NCBI GenBank assembly: GCA_905215385.1
Contig: CAJMPY010000017.1
Coordinates: forward strand, 1 to 59,213
Direction of reading: 5' to 3'
Source: an uncultured bacterium
GTDB lineage: Bacteria > Actinomycetota > Coriobacteriia > Coriobacteriales > Coriobacteriaceae
DNA: 59,213 nt
The notes beneath the pieces were generated by a model, which ran no database searches, had not been told where the DNA came from, and saw only the letters and a list, made by a program, of their open reading frames with translations. Positions within the stretch are counted from its first letter, which is position 1. Each line of letters starts with the position of its first letter. Made by a program: the position numbers and the translations under genes. Positions 23,131 to 31,797 of the stretch are shown here, one piece after another.

Positions 23131-24498
23131 CTAAAATGGGCTTAGCTCTCCCATCATCGTGCTGTACATCATGCGAAAGTAGAACCGATCCGTAAACACC
23201 GTATGGTTCCCATCATCAATCATTCTGGGATCCATATCTAGGACACCCCGATCGGACTCGCATTTTGGAAGCATCCATGGCGCCCAAATTTCAAGACCAC
23301 GACTCATTGGAGATAGTCTAGTTGTCATCTGGAGGCTGTCCATTATTCGCCTCTCCGTTTTACCAAGACGATCAACCCGCCTTCTTAGGTAACGCGGCAG
23401 GCTCCAGGGATGTTCAGCTTTAATCTCGATAGGCTTTCCATCCACTCGAAAATTAGATAGATCGGCTAGCGCTGCTCCAAAATCTTCGGCGCGATAATAA
23501 TGGCTCCTTGTAAGGGCGTAGTTTAAGGCTTCCTTGGTAAATGACGTCGCGCACGCAATTGAGCCAATAATTGGAAGCGCCTCAGTAAGACTTTCATCCG
23601 GATAAATCCTTTTCCCGCCATTCATCATGTCAAAAATGTCTTTGGAAAATTCGGGGTCTTGCTCAAACCTGTACTGCTCAAAGGAAGGGTCCTCCTGCAG
23701 CGGCATTGCTCCGCGGTCATATATTGCGTAACCACTCTGGATAAAGCTACGCACAAAAGGCTGGTATCCAATTGGAACGGGGATGTTACTCCCAACATCC
23801 TTTAATAGCGGACGCGGCTCATGCAAGCGATGAATGTACTTTCCCATGCGCATGCATTCGTCCAGCCCAACACGCGCAGCGCTCTTTCTATAAATAACGC
23901 CCCATTTGGAACACTCATCTCGCTCGATGTCCCGATGCGAAAGCGGACGCCAGCGATCTTTATCCCAAACGCAATTTGCAAAAAAGAGCGCCGTTGAGAA
24001 ATCGTTCGTCACGTCCAGCCAATTGGTCTCCAAGCCGTAATGCTGACCCAAAAGTTCATAAAGAACATCGCAACGATTCCATTCCCGCACGGACTGAAAC
24101 TGATCAATAAAGCGGCTGAACTCAAATAGCCGCATATCTGCCACAAGACGATACAGCTCTTGGTCTTTAATATTGTTAAACTGTCGAAGTTTTCTCTTGA
24201 GCGATGATTCAGACCGTGGATAAATCTGCTTTTCGCCTCGATAGAAAAATCGCCTCTTAGATTGTTCGAGAATGATCCCATGGGGATATTGGATCAAAAA
24301 CGCATCGGTTTGGGGATCGCGCTCAAGATACTCTCGACAGACTTCTAGAAGGCTATTGCGAGGAGTATAAAAATTCTCACCCGAAAGGGTGCTAAGAGTC
24401 ATCTCCTCCCCTCGAAGCTGATCAATCATATCCTCTCGAAGAAACTCCATCAGGCCACCGTGATCGATAACCTTGTAGCGTTGGTCGTTGTTTTCCAA
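23131..24498 (-). CDS. FRG-domain protein
   Basis: A 455-residue protein with the FRG domain: FFYRGEKQIYPRSESSLKRK (the F/Y-R-G signature at about residues 84-103) and GQHYGLETNWLDVTNDFSTALFFAN (about residues 151-175), then a long helical C-terminal part. FRG domains are common in accessory and defence loci; their biochemical role is not established to my knowledge. The TTG start at 24498 is uncertain because its Shine-Dalgarno is weak; an ATG 16 codons in (MEFLRED) is an alternative. It stands alone, 238 bases from the SIR2 gene and on the same strand. Confidence 0.75.
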   Translation of the reverse strand: MENNDQRYKVIDHGGLMEFLREDMIDQLRGEEMTLSTLSGENFYTPRNSLLEVCREYLERDPQTDAFLIQYPHGIILEQSKRRFFYRGEKQIYPRSESSLKRKLRQFNNIKDQELYRLVADMRLFEFSRFIDQFQSVREWNRCDVLYELLGQHYGLETNWLDVTNDFSTALFFANCVWDKDRWRPLSHRDIERDECSKWGVIYRKSAARVGLDECMRMGKYIHRLHEPRPLLKDVGSNIPVPIGYQPFVRSFIQSGYAIYDRGAMPLQEDPSFEQYRFEQDPEFSKDIFDMMNGGKRIYPDESLTEALPIIGSIACATSFTKEALNYALTRSHYYRAEDFGAALADLSNFRVDGKPIEIKAEHPWSLPRYLRRRVDRLGKTERRIMDSLQMTTRLSPMSRGLEIWAPWMLPKCESDRGVLDMDPRMIDDGNHTVFTDRFYFRMMYSTMMGELSPF

Positions 24499-24677
24499 TG
24501 CCCACCATCTTCCTCGTCAAGGTAGCCAACCATACATATCTTCAAATGCCAAATCGCTCCCCGCTAAAATAAGGCGCACGCCGAAGACACAAGAAGATAC
24601 ATACTCACGCCCAGTTTAAATGTGGCAAACCGATTAAAAGACTAATCTATCGCGCGGACAAAATTACTCGTGACGGG

Positions 24678-24721
24678 GTCAGTGAATAATCGCGTTGAAA
24701 TAGTGGTGCAGGGGTACTGAC
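24678..24721. other. Possible IS21-family terminus
   Basis: The segment begins GTCAGTGAATAA and ends GGGGTACTGAC, so GTCAGT/ACTGAC are inverted. It lies just beyond the AbiH fragment and broken istB. It may be the outer end of the same decayed insertion; evidence is weak. The rest of 24499-24778 shows no gene. Confidence 0.3.
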
Positions 24722-24778
24722 GATTAGCACAAACAAATGACTATGCCTTAGCTGAAGACAGCCGCAAGCGTCCGAACG

Positions 24779-25144
24779 TCATGGAAGTTCAACGACAGAC
24801 AGCCGCCCCTCCAAAATCAACCGGTGCATCAAATTCTTCCCATGATCCCGGTTGTTCATTGATGCGCCGTACGAGTCGAGCAGCCTTGATATATTAAGGA
24901 GCAGCTCCTCACGAGCAGTTTCGCAATAGGATTTGTAGAATAACACCAGTTCAACCGGGCCTGTATATAAATCAACAATGTCAAATATTGCTTGAAAATA
25001 AGCGAAATCAGCCTTCGCAAGGGAATGCCCGAATACTATGTGAGTATTTGCCCGCATGAGCACCGCTAAATATTGCGAATCAGCACCGCTGCTAACGCGG
25101 ATGAACACCGCCGGTGGCACCTCAGGCACCAGCGGCGTCCCCAT
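24779..25144 (-). pseudogene. 3' fragment of an AbiH-type abortive infection gene
   Basis: The last about 100 codons match the AbiH C-terminus: THIVFGHSLAKADFAYFQAIFD, then a loop and helices to NLMHRLILEGRLSVVEL. The first about 20 residues (MGTPLVPEVPPAVFIRV) come from the insertion-sequence side of the junction. AbiH proteins have several hundred residues, so most of the gene is lost. The adjacent istB remnant at 25145-25678 is the probable cause. Confidence 0.6.
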
Positions 25145-25678
25145 CTTGGGCTACCGCCCCTTACCCGCCATTGCCTGCCGCATGTTCATGTCGCCCATCT
25201 CGAGCCAGACGGCGTTGTGGACGATACGGTCCATAATCGCGTCAGTGTGCACGCCGCCGCCGAGCCCTCTGGTGCCAGTCCTTCTTTCTGCACTGTGTAC
25301 ATAGGACGGTCGATACCCTCCCGTAGCGCAGCTCGAAAAGCTCCAGCAGCATCCCCCTGAACAGCTCGTCCGGCCACTCGAACGGCCACTCGTCGCTCGC
25401 GAGCGGGCCGAACGCCCCGTACTTCCGCAGCAGCTTCCGCTCGCCGCTTGGCCGGTCGCGACTCTCGCGCCAGAGGTCCTCGAGGTCGGGTTGCCGTACG
25501 TAGCAGGTTCTGATTCTTTTGGCACAGGCCGCCTTGGCGAGCGCGCGAGAGGTAGGTCTTGCCGGTCCCGATCGGACCGAAGAGCACGACGTTCTCGCCG
25601 CACTCGGCGAATCCGCAGGTCGCTAGCCCTGCCACCGCGACCCTGTCAAGCCCGCGCCCCTCGGAGATTTTGCTCACC
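25145..25678 (-). pseudogene. Broken IS21-family istB ATPase
   Basis: Pieces of IstB occur in three frames of the same strand: CGENVVLFGPIGTGKTYLSRA with the Walker A motif near 25600, LFELRYGRVSTVL in a second frame, and GGGVHTDAIMDRIVHNAVWLEMGDMNMR near the end. The N-terminal part is missing and at least two frameshifts are present. No istA transposase remains. GC content is much higher than in the flanking defence genes. Confidence 0.8.
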
Positions 25679-26824
25679 CTACATACCCCAAGGTTCCTTT
25701 AACGGATCAAATTGTGGAAAGGCGATTAACTCACAAAGCGAGCGTTCCAGCTTGGAGCGAACAGCCATAAGTTCGGTTTTAAACCCTTGCGAATCCAATC
25801 CCAACTGATTATTGCAGGCAATGTCGAGTATTGTCCACGAGGAGGAACAGCCGGAAGGATCGGGCACAAGCTTCCCCGAAAAGTCATAGTGCATGAATGC
25901 ATTTCGCAACGGATGCGCACGCTTAATCCATTTCTTATCTTCTCTCGGAATAAGCCCCTCAACTTCAGACAGAAACCCGTCCGTACAAAGACCAAGCTCC
26001 TCATGGGTCCTTGTAAAGGTAGTAAATATCTGAAGAGCCCTTGCAACATGGTCCAAGCTCAAACAGGAATACTTGATAAAAACCGCGTCAGTAAAGAAGC
26101 CTGCCTCAAACAAAACATCAACCGATACAAGCAGCATAAGGAGCTCGGAGAGAAAAAAGAAAATCGCATCGTCCTTGCATCCAATGCATTTGACCTTTTT
26201 GACTATATCTTCGAATCGGCGATCATTCGAACGAGTTTCAAAGGCTGAGACATCAAAAACAGACTGATCTGTATAAAACGATTGAGAAAATCGATATAAA
26301 TAACCACCGGAAAGCCCTGAATGGTATCCGATTTCATACGAGAAGTCATTGTTCTTTGAACTAAGAAGCTCCGAGGAGTCCTTGGTAAAGAGATGAGTAG
26401 AAGAATAGGTTGCATAACAGGGAAGTTCACCGTAATAGGTGATTCCGATATTGTTTCGAAACCTATTGAGAAGCGCTGGAAAGGGGCCGCTATAGAATTG
26501 TTTATTGAGTTGATCTATTACGGCTCGGGCTTCTAAAAGATAATCATAAAAGCTAATTTTGTTCGAGCTGAGAGACTTTGTCATATGCCGAATGCGAGTT
26601 ACACGTAAATCTTCTTGAGGTATATGAAGGCCGAGTTTCTTATTAATGAAAGGAATCGCATCGTGTACAGCAACAGCTATGAACGGAAGCGCCGTGATAT
26701 CAAGAGCGATTGCCTCATTGGGAAATTTTTCTGCATGTCTCACTATACGACCAATGAATAGGCCCTCGTCGATGATGAGCTGCCAGCTAAACAGATCTCT
26801 GGAGTCAAGGTGGATATCTGGCAT
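25679..26824 (-). CDS. Unknown protein with a HEPN-like R-x4-H motif
   Basis: A 381-residue protein that I do not recognise. The middle is rich in aromatic residues, followed by a helical segment (about 215-290) and HPLRNAFMHYDF, whose R307-N308-x3-H312 spacing is that of HEPN ribonuclease motifs. The C-terminal helix is amphipathic. It ends exactly where the istB remnant begins, so its last residues may have been altered by the insertion. Its ATG lacks a strong Shine-Dalgarno. Being next to a second HEPN gene in a defence island makes an abortive-infection RNase plausible, but this is inference from one motif. Confidence 0.5.
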   Translation of the reverse strand: MPDIHLDSRDLFSWQLIIDEGLFIGRIVRHAEKFPNEAIALDITALPFIAVAVHDAIPFINKKLGLHIPQEDLRVTRIRHMTKSLSSNKISFYDYLLEARAVIDQLNKQFYSGPFPALLNRFRNNIGITYYGELPCYATYSSTHLFTKDSSELLSSKNNDFSYEIGYHSGLSGGYLYRFSQSFYTDQSVFDVSAFETRSNDRRFEDIVKKVKCIGCKDDAIFFFLSELLMLLVSVDVLFEAGFFTDAVFIKYSCLSLDHVARALQIFTTFTRTHEELGLCTDGFLSEVEGLIPREDKKWIKRAHPLRNAFMHYDFSGKLVPDPSGCSSSWTILDIACNNQLGLDSQGFKTELMAVRSKLERSLCELIAFPQFDPLKEPWGM

Positions 26825-26909
26825 TGTTTATGCATACCCCGTTTCCTATGTCTAAACCCGAAACACCCGTCGCAGACTCCGCCAAACCCGCTAACCTATA
26901 CGGTACCGG

Positions 26910-27605
26910 CTATCGCCTGGTCCAGAATCTAGGATTTAAACTCTCCTTCTCAGTATGCTCGGCAAAGGCAACCCAGCCGTCCCTCCATTCCGTGTAAAAC
27001 GTCTCAATATCTAAAGCAGAGTAGTTTTCTCCAATTGTCGAAGGCAAGACCGAACCATGAGCGATTGCGTTTCTTTTATCTTGGAAGTCATCGATATGAC
27101 TCCAGGCTCTTCCCAAAATTGGAGCGGGGTCACCCAAATCAAATAAATTGCAGATAGTCCTAACCTGAGTTGACTTCATATAGCTCCCGTCATCTGGAAA
27201 ATAATCCGTGAACTTCAAGTCGCGAACATAAGAGTCGAGTAAAGACCGAACGCCCTTAACGTTACAGATTTTGGTTTTTACGTTAGCCGCATCAGCATAT
27301 GAGCGAAAGGATGAGTTTAAGGCCGCTGCTATAAACCCATCCTGCATGTTTTTCAGTTTTCCCCTATAAGAATTGGCTGTCTCAAGAACAGCTCGAACAG
27401 TCCCTTTGAGCAGCTGCTCATAAGCCGAAAAAAGGAATACAAAGGAAATGCCTTTAGCCGTCTTTGACAGAATGTCATCAGGAGAGGGATTCAATTCTCT
27501 ATCGCCGATCTGTTCGAAAATATTAGCGGACTTCAAAAGCAGCTCAAGTTCTGACATGGACTGTTCAAAAAGATCGATCTGAGGTTTAAGGCTCAATGTA
27601 TCCAT
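26910..27605 (-). CDS. MAE_28990/MAE_18760-like HEPN nuclease
   Basis: A 231-residue all-helical protein. HIDDFQDKRNAIAHGS contains the HEPN catalytic motif R178-N-x3-H183. The N-terminal helices (LFEQSMSELELLLKSANIFEQI, GISFVFLFSAYEQLLKGTVR) match the DUF262-associated HEPN proteins I know by the MAE_28990/MAE_18760 names. Its start overlaps the upstream DUF262 gene by 20 bases, so the two are translated together. Such pairs are predicted defence or modification-dependent restriction modules in which the HEPN protein is the RNase effector. Confidence 0.7.
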   Translation of the reverse strand: MDTLSLKPQIDLFEQSMSELELLLKSANIFEQIGDRELNPSPDDILSKTAKGISFVFLFSAYEQLLKGTVRAVLETANSYRGKLKNMQDGFIAAALNSSFRSYADAANVKTKICNVKGVRSLLDSYVRDLKFTDYFPDDGSYMKSTQVRTICNLFDLGDPAPILGRAWSHIDDFQDKRNAIAHGSVLPSTIGENYSALDIETFYTEWRDGWVAFAEHTEKESLNPRFWTRR

Positions 27606-28668
27606 GATTCAAAAAAGCCTCTTTTGCATAAGCAATCCGCCCCTTTACCTTAGGAAGCGAATTAGTTGCAGACGTCGTATACCCACGAAAAGCCTTAGAA
27701 TCGATCCAGTTGTTTTTACTGCACACCTCAAGCTGTGGACATACTCTGAGAGCCTGTGCAGCCCCAACAGAAACTCCCTCAAACACGTTAGCGGGAGTTG
27801 GTCCCTTTCCGCCCCGCTTCAACCCATTCGGAAAACACCGAGCAAGATAATTCATAACCCGATTGAATTCATCTCTATATTCATCAAGCAGCTTCTCATC
27901 GTATTGATTGCCCTTCTCGATAAAGGAGTTAAGGAACTCTTTAACCGAGTGTTTAAAACCCTCTACACCGTTTAAATAAGCAAAAAACCTGAGGACATAT
28001 TCCTGAAGACTACCATCTGACTGGCGGTTTTTGGGGACAACAACAACGGTTCGAAAATCAACATTGGAGGACAGCTCATTAATTAAATCGAGGAAAACTC
28101 CGCGATAGATACAGGATCGCACCTCTTGAGATGTCAATGATATGCCTCCTGTATTCAAGCGCTCAAAGAGGTCGAAACGGACCTGGCGATCGCTTTTGTC
28201 ATTCAGAACCGTTACCTTTATTGGGCGATCGAGAAAAATCGAGCGCATGTCTTCTGGCAAATCCGAAAAGCAGCATCCATTAAGCTCGGGCAGCTTGCTT
28301 AATCCCTTAAGACATAGAGGAGCCTTCAAGCCCAACTCCTCGCGCTGTTCCCCTTCAAGAATAAAATTGACAATCGAGAGGCTACGCTGAAGTCCGTCCA
28401 CAACTTCCCAAACAACAGCCTCATCTGGAGTAGAAGAAGTTGCCATAAATAAATTAGGAACCGGAATGCCCAACAGAACTGACTCGATAAGGCCAGACTG
28501 TCTCTCATCGTCCCACCGAAACTGCCTCTGGTACTCAGGAGCAATATCGATTCTCTTTTTTAAAATCCTTCTCGTAAGCTCATCGCATGTAAGATCGTAA
28601 GTATCAAAACTAACTTTCATGCGCTGCGCTTGTAAAGCAGAACGCATCTCTTGAAACGTGGGTTTCAT
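27586..28668 (-). CDS. DUF262 (GmrS/ParB-like) protein
   Basis: A 360-residue protein with the DUF262 signature: IDIAPEYQRQFRWDDERQSG, LIESVLLGIPVPNLFM, a variant DGQQR motif EVVDGLQRSLSI, and FERLNTGGISLTSQEVR. The domain is a ParB-like nucleotide-hydrolysing fold; in GmrSD it works with a DUF1524 HNH nuclease, which is absent here and apparently replaced by the overlapping HEPN gene. ATG 28668 follows GGGG at a suitable distance; a GTG eight codons upstream is possible. Confidence 0.8.
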   Translation of the reverse strand: MKPTFQEMRSALQAQRMKVSFDTYDLTCDELTRRILKKRIDIAPEYQRQFRWDDERQSGLIESVLLGIPVPNLFMATSSTPDEAVVWEVVDGLQRSLSIVNFILEGEQREELGLKAPLCLKGLSKLPELNGCCFSDLPEDMRSIFLDRPIKVTVLNDKSDRQVRFDLFERLNTGGISLTSQEVRSCIYRGVFLDLINELSSNVDFRTVVVVPKNRQSDGSLQEYVLRFFAYLNGVEGFKHSVKEFLNSFIEKGNQYDEKLLDEYRDEFNRVMNYLARCFPNGLKRGGKGPTPANVFEGVSVGAAQALRVCPQLEVCSKNNWIDSKAFRGYTTSATNSLPKVKGRIAYAKEAFLNHGYIEP

Positions 28669-28984
28669 AATGCCCCAAACGTCATCGACCACTAGACCAC
28701 TTGCAAAGTTATTTTACTTTACGAACCGCGTTCACGAAATATCGACTCGCCTGTGACAGGGTGGTCACACACATCCTCGCCCACAAGCGAGAGGATGGTC
28801 GAATCAGCCGCAGTCCAGGTACTTCAACGTCAAGACGATCCGCTTCGGATTGGATATTACGGCAACTATCGCGACATCACCCAATCCGGCACACGAGTTT
28901 GAGAAGCCGCCCTTATCTTGATAGCCAACACCCCGGAGCACACGACGCGGCCCGGTGCACGTCAACCAATGAGAGGATAACACT
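28669..28984. other. 316-bp divergent intergenic region
   Basis: It separates the DUF262 gene from the plus-strand remnant at 28985. It contains a GTGAC/GTCAC hairpin and a CATCCTCGC/GCGAGAGGATG hairpin near 28773-28796. No coding signal was found. Confidence 0.5.
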
Positions 28985-29629
28985 ATGCCGAACGACGACA
29001 TCGTCTACCTACTGAAGTTCGCGTCCAAAGAGGAATACATCAACGACCTGATAGACGGGTGCCTCTATATGAACGGTGCCGGGTACTACCACGGTCTGCC
29101 CGGAGAGCAGGGCGATCCGCTAGAAGCGTCTCTGGCGTACGGGATGGGCATCTACGCCAACTGACTCTTGCCGATCTACTGCATGTTCATGGTGCGGGAG
29201 AGCGACATTGTTGAGGACACTGTCGTGATTACCAGGCGAATGATCGATAAATTCAGGTGCACCGACGGCTAGATCGGCATCGTACGGTACGGCTGCTTTG
29301 AGCGACTTCTAAATCGAAAGATTGATTCCGGTAATGGCATCTCCCTGCACAGCCCAGTCTTTTACGGCACTCCTGCTCCAAGCGTGGCTGACGAGGCATT
29401 CCAAGGCATACCGCTCAACCTCGTTATCGGAACGACCAAATATGCGTACCAGCGCGAATATCGAATCATCGGGTCGCGACCGGTCGAGTGGTGCCTAAAA
29501 CCCGACGAAAACAGACTTGGCCGCAAAATCGAAGAGCATGGCCATGTAGAGCCGGCCCTAGTCAGGCCATCAGGCTTATTAATACTATTATTAAATCAGT
29601 CCATAACCGTTATTAACCAGGTGAGACAA
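28985..29629 (+). pseudogene. Decayed gene of unknown function, in frame with the next ORF
   Basis: An ATG with GAGAGGA upstream starts MPNDDIVYLLKFASKEEYIN. The frame is interrupted by TGA at 29162-29164 and TAG at about 29270. Without a shift it then resumes as a coherent reading (GYGCF-like region, TKYAYQREYRIIGSRPVEW) into the start of the AAA ATPase gene. Two nonsense codons in one frame with otherwise protein-like sequence indicate a dead gene. I do not recognise the family. Confidence 0.55.
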
Positions 29630-31216
29630 TTGTCAGAAGACGAATCGAAATTTAAATACTGGCTTCCCAATGCCGACAACATAAAGACCTATTGTGAAGC
29701 TGAGGTCAACTCCGTCGTTGTCATCGGACCAAATGGATCTGGCAAATCAAAACTCGGCGCATGGATAGAGCAACAAGATTTCGAAAAGGTCCATAGAATC
29801 TCAGCACAACGCGATATCAATTTTTCCGAGAGAATCCCTTTAAAAAGCTATGCGGAAGCAGAAGATAATGTCATATACGGTGGCTCTCAATATAAGGAAA
29901 ACAAAAATGGACGATGGAAATGGGGCAAGAGCTATACGACAAAGCTCCTTGACGACTTTGATGATGTTTTAGCAGCCCTTATCGCCCAGGTTAATCTTGA
30001 AAACCAGCGGTTTATTGATAAATGCAGGCATGCAGAGTCCATTTCGGCTGAAAGGCCAGCTATTCCAGTAACCACGCTGGACAAACTTAAAATTATATGG
30101 AATGAAGTCTTTCCTCAAAGAAAGATCGAGCAGGAAGACGCGGCCTTCTACGCGTACTCCCAAAGTAAAACGAATCGCTACAGCGCAACGCAAATGAGTG
30201 ACGGCGAGCGTTCAGTGCTATATCTTGCCGCACAAGTTCTTTGTGTCCCAAACGACAAAATAATCATCATGGATGAGCCTGAAGTTCATTTGCATCCATC
30301 GCTTATGGCGCGACTCTGGACTTCCCTAGAGCAGTCACGCCCAGACTGCCTCTTTATCTACATAACCCACGATGTTAATTTCGCCTCAACACACCGAAGC
30401 TCGGATATCATCTGGGTTAAGAATTTCGATGGCACCAAATGGGAATTAGAAACGCTTCCCGATAGCGACCTTCCAAAGGAGCTCTTAATAGAGCTCCTTG
30501 GCAACAGGAAAGAGGTCCTATTCGTTGAAGGAACCGAAGGAAGTTACGACAAGCGGATCTACTCCGCACTCTTTCCCAATTGCTATGTAGTCCCTTCCGG
30601 CGGGTGCGAGCAGGTCATCAATAATGTGAAAGCATACAATCGCACCCAAAGCCTTCATGCCATAAAGGCCTGGGGCATCATAGACAGAGACTTTAAAACC
30701 GAGGAACAGCTCAACATCCTTAAAGAAAAGGGCATTTTCCACCTCAAGGTCGCAGAAATTGAAAATCTCTTTCTCACCGAAGAAGCGGTGCGGGTTCTAT
30801 CTCAGCGTTTCGGTGCCGATGGGGACAAGACCTTTTCCGGTATTAAGTCATATGTAATTGACAGATTCAGCAAGCAAGCAAACAAACAGACATCGGAAGC
30901 GCTCGTAGCAGGCGTAAAGGGAGCACTTTCCGGAATAACTATTTCGGATAATGAGCAGCTGACTGCCGATGGCATCGCATCCTTAATTGATATTGCGAGT
31001 ATAGAAAAAAACGTTAATGACAGATATCAACGGGCCATTGAAAACCATGATTACAATGAGATTCTCGGGCTATTTAACGACAAGTCCCTCGTGGTAAGCG
31101 TTGGACGTTACTTTGGTATTGATAACAAAATCTATGTCGATAGAGCAATTTCCCTATTGGAAGGCGACCTGAGAGATGAACTTTCCGAAGCCCTAATGCG
31201 CTATATTTCGCGCTGA
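29630..31216 (+). CDS. AAA ATPase fused to DUF4435/TOPRIM-like domain (candidate single-protein PARIS)
   Basis: A 528-residue protein. The N-terminal part is an ABC/AAA15-type ATPase: VVVIGPNGSGKSKL (Walker A, about residue 33), QMSDGERSVLYLAAQ (signature, about 188), IIIMDEPEVHLHPS (Walker B, about 211) and YITHDVNF. From about residue 295 comes VLFVEGTEGSYDKRIYSALF, PSGGCEQVINNVKAYNR and WGIIDRDF, matching DUF4435. In PARIS defence the ATPase AriA and DUF4435 nuclease AriB trigger on anti-restriction proteins; fused forms exist. I chose TTG 29630, behind GGTGAG and an AT-rich promoter-like stretch. The longer frame upstream belongs to a decayed gene. Confidence 0.65.
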   Translation: MSEDESKFKYWLPNADNIKTYCEAEVNSVVVIGPNGSGKSKLGAWIEQQDFEKVHRISAQRDINFSERIPLKSYAEAEDNVIYGGSQYKENKNGRWKWGKSYTTKLLDDFDDVLAALIAQVNLENQRFIDKCRHAESISAERPAIPVTTLDKLKIIWNEVFPQRKIEQEDAAFYAYSQSKTNRYSATQMSDGERSVLYLAAQVLCVPNDKIIIMDEPEVHLHPSLMARLWTSLEQSRPDCLFIYITHDVNFASTHRSSDIIWVKNFDGTKWELETLPDSDLPKELLIELLGNRKEVLFVEGTEGSYDKRIYSALFPNCYVVPSGGCEQVINNVKAYNRTQSLHAIKAWGIIDRDFKTEEQLNILKEKGIFHLKVAEIENLFLTEEAVRVLSQRFGADGDKTFSGIKSYVIDRFSKQANKQTSEALVAGVKGALSGITISDNEQLTADGIASLIDIASIEKNVNDRYQRAIENHDYNEILGLFNDKSLVVSVGRYFGIDNKIYVDRAISLLEGDLRDELSEALMRYISR

Positions 31217-31797
31217 ACAGCCTCCTCACGCACAGTGAGGTCCTGCCAGAGCCGTTGAACGGCTCCCGCGCCGATAGCGTGCCCATTTCATGATACAGGG
31301 AAGTCACCCCTCCCCGTCCATGACCCTCCAGCTCACGGGCTCAATGCCCGGAAGAGACGTTAGACAAGAGGGGCAGGCAACCTGATAGTTCCCGTAATTT
31401 GTCCTGCGCCGCATAGAAGAGGAGGCGTATACCGCTTTGCGGGCGCGAGTAACACCGACGTACAGCAGTCCCATTTCCTCAATAAGCCCGTCTGGCATTT
31501 TCTTCGCATCCACGAACCGGCATCCATACGCAGAACGCGAGCATATACCAGCACTTTCGCACCGAGAACGAATCACTCCAGGATCGCGGACAACTTTCTT
31601 ACTAACTCCGCAAGTCACAGCGATTATTAGACGAACGGTATTGAACAACACGCTCTGAGCTACATGAGCGAAACCGATATGCGGCAGCACCCTGAGGTCA
31701 GCCGCTGGCAAGGAATTGGCACCAAGATCGGTCCGGGTTAATCTGATGTTGGCAAAAAGGCGCCGAAGCCCACGTTGTCCCGACGCCAAACCTACGC
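31217..31797. other. 581-bp gap with only a helicase remnant
   Basis: It lies between the convergent PARIS-like and DUF4062-like genes. Apart from the UvrD-type fragment at 31304-31500 on the minus strand, there is a short GAGCCGTT/AACGGCTC hairpin near 31247 and no intact gene. Confidence 0.5.
31304..31500 (-). pseudogene. C-terminal remnant of a UvrD/PcrA-like helicase
   Basis: The reading LIEEMGLLYVGVTRARKAVY matches helicase motif VI (E-E-R-R-L-x-Y-V-A-x-T-R-A-x), followed by YGNYQVACPSCLTSLPG, the usual S-R-F-L-x-E-L-P region. The motif arginine and glutamate are altered, and upstream sequence in the same frame no longer resembles a helicase. Confidence 0.6.
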
